A DNA stretch of 64,000 nucleotides from Paenibacillus sp. RUD330 (GTDB lineage Bacteria > Bacillota > Bacilli > Paenibacillales > Paenibacillaceae), in contig NZ_CP022655.2 of the NCBI RefSeq assembly GCF_002243345.2, positions 4,094,501 to 4,158,500 on the forward strand, given 5' to 3'. Shown here piece by piece: positions 62,305-64,000 of the stretch. The position numbers were made by a program, and so were the translations under genes. Positions within the stretch are counted from its first letter, which is position 1; every line of letters begins with the position of its first letter. Under the pieces are notes generated by a model, which saw only the letters and a program-made list of their open reading frames with translations, made no database searches and was not told the origin of the DNA.

Positions 62305-63282
62305 TCAGTGGCCGAGTACGGGATGGGGAATATACGGCTCCTCGAGCAGCGCCGTCTCCTCCGGAGTCAGCTCAAGCGACAGAGCCGCGACGGCGTCCTC
62401 GAGATGCCGAGGCTTGGTCGCTCCGACGATCGGCGCCGTCACGGCGGATTTGCCGAGCACCCACGCTAGCGCAGCCTGCGCCCGCGGCACGCCGCGCGAC
62501 GCCGCGACCTGCCCGACCCTCTCGACGATGACCCGGTCCGAATTTTCCGAGTAGGCGTACAGCCGCGGAATGAGCAGATCGCTCTCGAAGCGGCCGCTGC
62601 TCTGGTCCCAGTCGCGGGCGAGGCGTCCCCGGGCGAGCGGGCTCCAGGGGATGACGCCGACGCCAAGCTCCTCGCATAGAGGCAGCATCTCCCGCTCTTC
62701 TTCCCGGTAGAGCAGATTCAGGTGGTTCTGCATGCTCACGAACTTCGTCCAGCCTCCCCGCTCCGCCGCATGCTGGGCTTGCAGGAACTGCCAGGCATAC
62801 ATGGATGAAGCGCCGATGTACCGCGCCTTCCCGGCTTTTACGACATCATGGAGAGCTTCCATCGTTTCTTCGATCGGAGTTCCCGGATCCCAGCGGTGAA
62901 TCTGGTACAGGTCGACATAGTCGGTGCCAAGCCTTCGCAGGCTGTTGTCGATTTCCGCCATGATCGCCTTGCGGGACAAGCCGCCGCCATTCGGACCGGG
63001 GCGCGTGGGGAAATACACTTTGGTCGCGATCACGACATCGTCGCGGCGCGCAAGATCCTTGAGCGCCCTGCCTACGATCTCCTCGCTCGTGCCGTCGGAA
63101 TAGCTGTTGGCGGTATCGAAGAAATTGATGCCAAGCTCAAGCGCTCTGCGGATGAACGGCCGGCTCGCCTGCTCGTCCAGCGTCCATGGGTGGGAGCCTC
63201 TATCCGGAATTCCGTAACTCATGCATCCCAGACATAACCGGGATACCTCCAGTCCGGTCTTGCCCAGCCTCGTATATTCCAT
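62305..63282 (-). CDS. Aldo/keto reductase
   Basis: 325 residues, (beta/alpha)8 AKR fold. Catalytic tetrad: Asp and Tyr in NFFDTANSYSDG, Lys in VVIATKVYF, His in DLYQIHRWDP. NADPH-site segment VGATKPRHLEDAVAAL near the C-terminus. Start MEYTRLGKTGLEVSRLCLGCMSYG. Similar to YajO/Tas-type reductases of broad carbonyl specificity. Stand-alone gene. Confidence 0.95.
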   Translation of the reverse strand: MEYTRLGKTGLEVSRLCLGCMSYGIPDRGSHPWTLDEQASRPFIRRALELGINFFDTANSYSDGTSEEIVGRALKDLARRDDVVIATKVYFPTRPGPNGGGLSRKAIMAEIDNSLRRLGTDYVDLYQIHRWDPGTPIEETMEALHDVVKAGKARYIGASSMYAWQFLQAQHAAERGGWTKFVSMQNHLNLLYREEEREMLPLCEELGVGVIPWSPLARGRLARDWDQSSGRFESDLLIPRLYAYSENSDRVIVERVGQVAASRGVPRAQAALAWVLGKSAVTAPIVGATKPRHLEDAVAALSLELTPEETALLEEPYIPHPVLGH

Positions 63283-63402
63283 ATGGACCTTCCTCCTGTC
63301 GCTCCGGCCTGTCAGCAGGCTGTCGGAATGTCCCTATCATACTGAATATTCAGGAAATTTCAACCATTTCCTCCCGGACGTGATGGACGGCTGAACCGGA
63401 AC

Positions 63403-63450
63403 AAAAAAACAGCCCCGGAGCCCGGCCTCACGGCCTTGCTTCCGAAGCTG
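63403..63450 (-). terminator. Terminator of abrB-type gene
   Basis: CAGCTTCGGA and TCCGGGGCTG pair (two G-U), followed by seven T on the minus strand. Confidence 0.75.
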
Positions 63451-63499
63451 CCTGCACAGATCGGCCCGCATATCGGGCTTCCCTGCCATCATTCCACGA

Positions 63500-63748
63500 T
63501 CAGCGGCGCAGATGCTGCATCTGGCCCATGCATTCCGAGCACAAATAACGTTCCTTGAAATCAGCCACTTGCTCCATCGATCCGCAGAAGACGCAGCGCG
63601 GACGATATCGCTCCAAAATGATGTGATCTCCTTGAACGAGGATTTCCACAGGATCCCCTTCGTTCATCTGGTAACGCTTGCGCAGGGATTTGGGCAGCAC
63701 TATGCGGCCCAATTGGTCGACCTTTCGTACGACTCCAGCCGGTTTCAT
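63500..63748 (-). CDS. AbrB-family regulator with C-terminal zinc ribbon
   Basis: 82 residues. Residues 1-48 are the AbrB swapped-hairpin DNA-binding domain (GVVRKVDQLGRIVLPKSLRKRYQMNEGDPVEILVQGDHIIL). Instead of the AbrB multimerisation domain, the C-terminus has two CxxC knuckles (RCVFCGS and LCSECM, about 17 residues apart) that should bind zinc. AbrB relatives are transition-state regulators. Located between the AKR gene and trmL, single gene. Confidence 0.88.
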   Translation of the reverse strand: MKPAGVVRKVDQLGRIVLPKSLRKRYQMNEGDPVEILVQGDHIILERYRPRCVFCGSMEQVADFKERYLCSECMGQMQHLRR

Positions 63749-63928
63749 CGGTTGTATCCGCTCCTTATGTCTGAATTATCTAGTCACAACCAACCCTTCG
63801 GCTTGCAAATCATGCAACAGGGCGTATGGATGTCCTTTTCTCCTACCATTCTCCATGGGAGGAAGCAAATCCTTCCTCTGTTCATAGTTGCTTAATATTC
63901 TCCAACTTTTGGACAGAACGCCAAATAT

Positions 63929-64000
63929 TCAAGCCAAGCCGGGAAAGTCCGATTGCCTGAGCGCCTCGAACAGGACGATCGCCGCCGAATTGGACAGATT
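63929..64000 (-). CDS. trmL: tRNA (cytidine(34)-2'-O)-methyltransferase, C-terminal end
   Basis: The last 23 codons are visible at the window edge: NLSNSAAIVLFEALRQSDFP then GLA and stop. The NLSNSxAIVxFEALRQ segment is the conserved knot motif 3 of SPOUT TrmL (CspR/YibK) enzymes. The rest lies beyond the edge. Confidence 0.8.
   Translation of the reverse strand, partial: NLSNSAAIVLFEALRQSDFPGLA

Overview
The window looks like a chromosomal segment of an endospore-forming, fairly GC-rich Firmicute, most likely Paenibacillus or a close relative. Pointers are a GerA-type germination operon, Spo0E, SpoVR, PrkA and AbrB-type proteins, a five-domain cyclodextrin glucanotransferase, two CUT1 sugar ABC systems (one beside a YesM/YesN pair), strong GGAGG ribosome sites, and some GTG and TTG starts. 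The genus is inferred from gene content only.

Layout. (1) 1-11.9 kb is the right end of a prophage. Its HK97-type packaging and head genes run leftward off the window. An approximately 0.7 kb gene-free, highly structured stretch (9515-10211) follows, then a large serine recombinase whose last codon abuts a decapitated spoVR: the prophage sits inside spoVR. (2) 12-24 kb holds the spoVR remnant, azoreductase, a kinase-fold phosphotransferase, CGTase, an inositol/sugar-type isomerase-oxidoreductase pair with a divergent AraC regulator, an RCC1 beta-propeller protein and DinB. (3) 24-28.2 kb is a decayed patch followed by a tyrosine recombinase flanked by a perfect 22-bp inverted repeat built like a recombinase core site (arm-6 bp-arm). 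It lies next to a Spo0E phosphatase and a membrane GGDEF-EAL protein, and is a candidate DNA inversion switch. (4) 28.4-39.9 kb has a secreted protein, an OmpR/HK two-component pair, and a CUT1 transporter, GH94 phosphorylase and LacI module with LacI-type operators at both divergent promoters. (5) 39.9-50.8 kb has the gerA-type operon including a small fourth gene, the ATP-grasp/alpha-E/transglutaminase operon, PrkA and a DUF2161 nuclease-fold protein. (6) 50.85-51.95 kb is non-coding and dense in four unrelated repeat families. (7) 52-62 kb has an aminotransferase-fold protein lacking the catalytic lysine, then a second CUT1 system with two paralogous binding proteins, two permeases and divergent YesM/YesN; its promoters share one palindromic design. 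(8) The right end carries aldo/keto reductase, a zinc-ribbon AbrB protein and the tail of trmL.

Themes. Several genes bear on sporulation or germination (spoVR, spo0E, prkA, ger operon). Two site-specific recombinases sit at or beside such genes, one of them apparently able to restore spoVR on excision. Carbohydrate uptake and breakdown is the second theme, with CcpA-like (cre) sites at CGTase and at both binding-protein genes of the second ABC system.

All calls come from reading the sequence and recalled family knowledge; no database search was run. Start codons were moved from the longest frame wherever a ribosome site clearly favoured an internal start.
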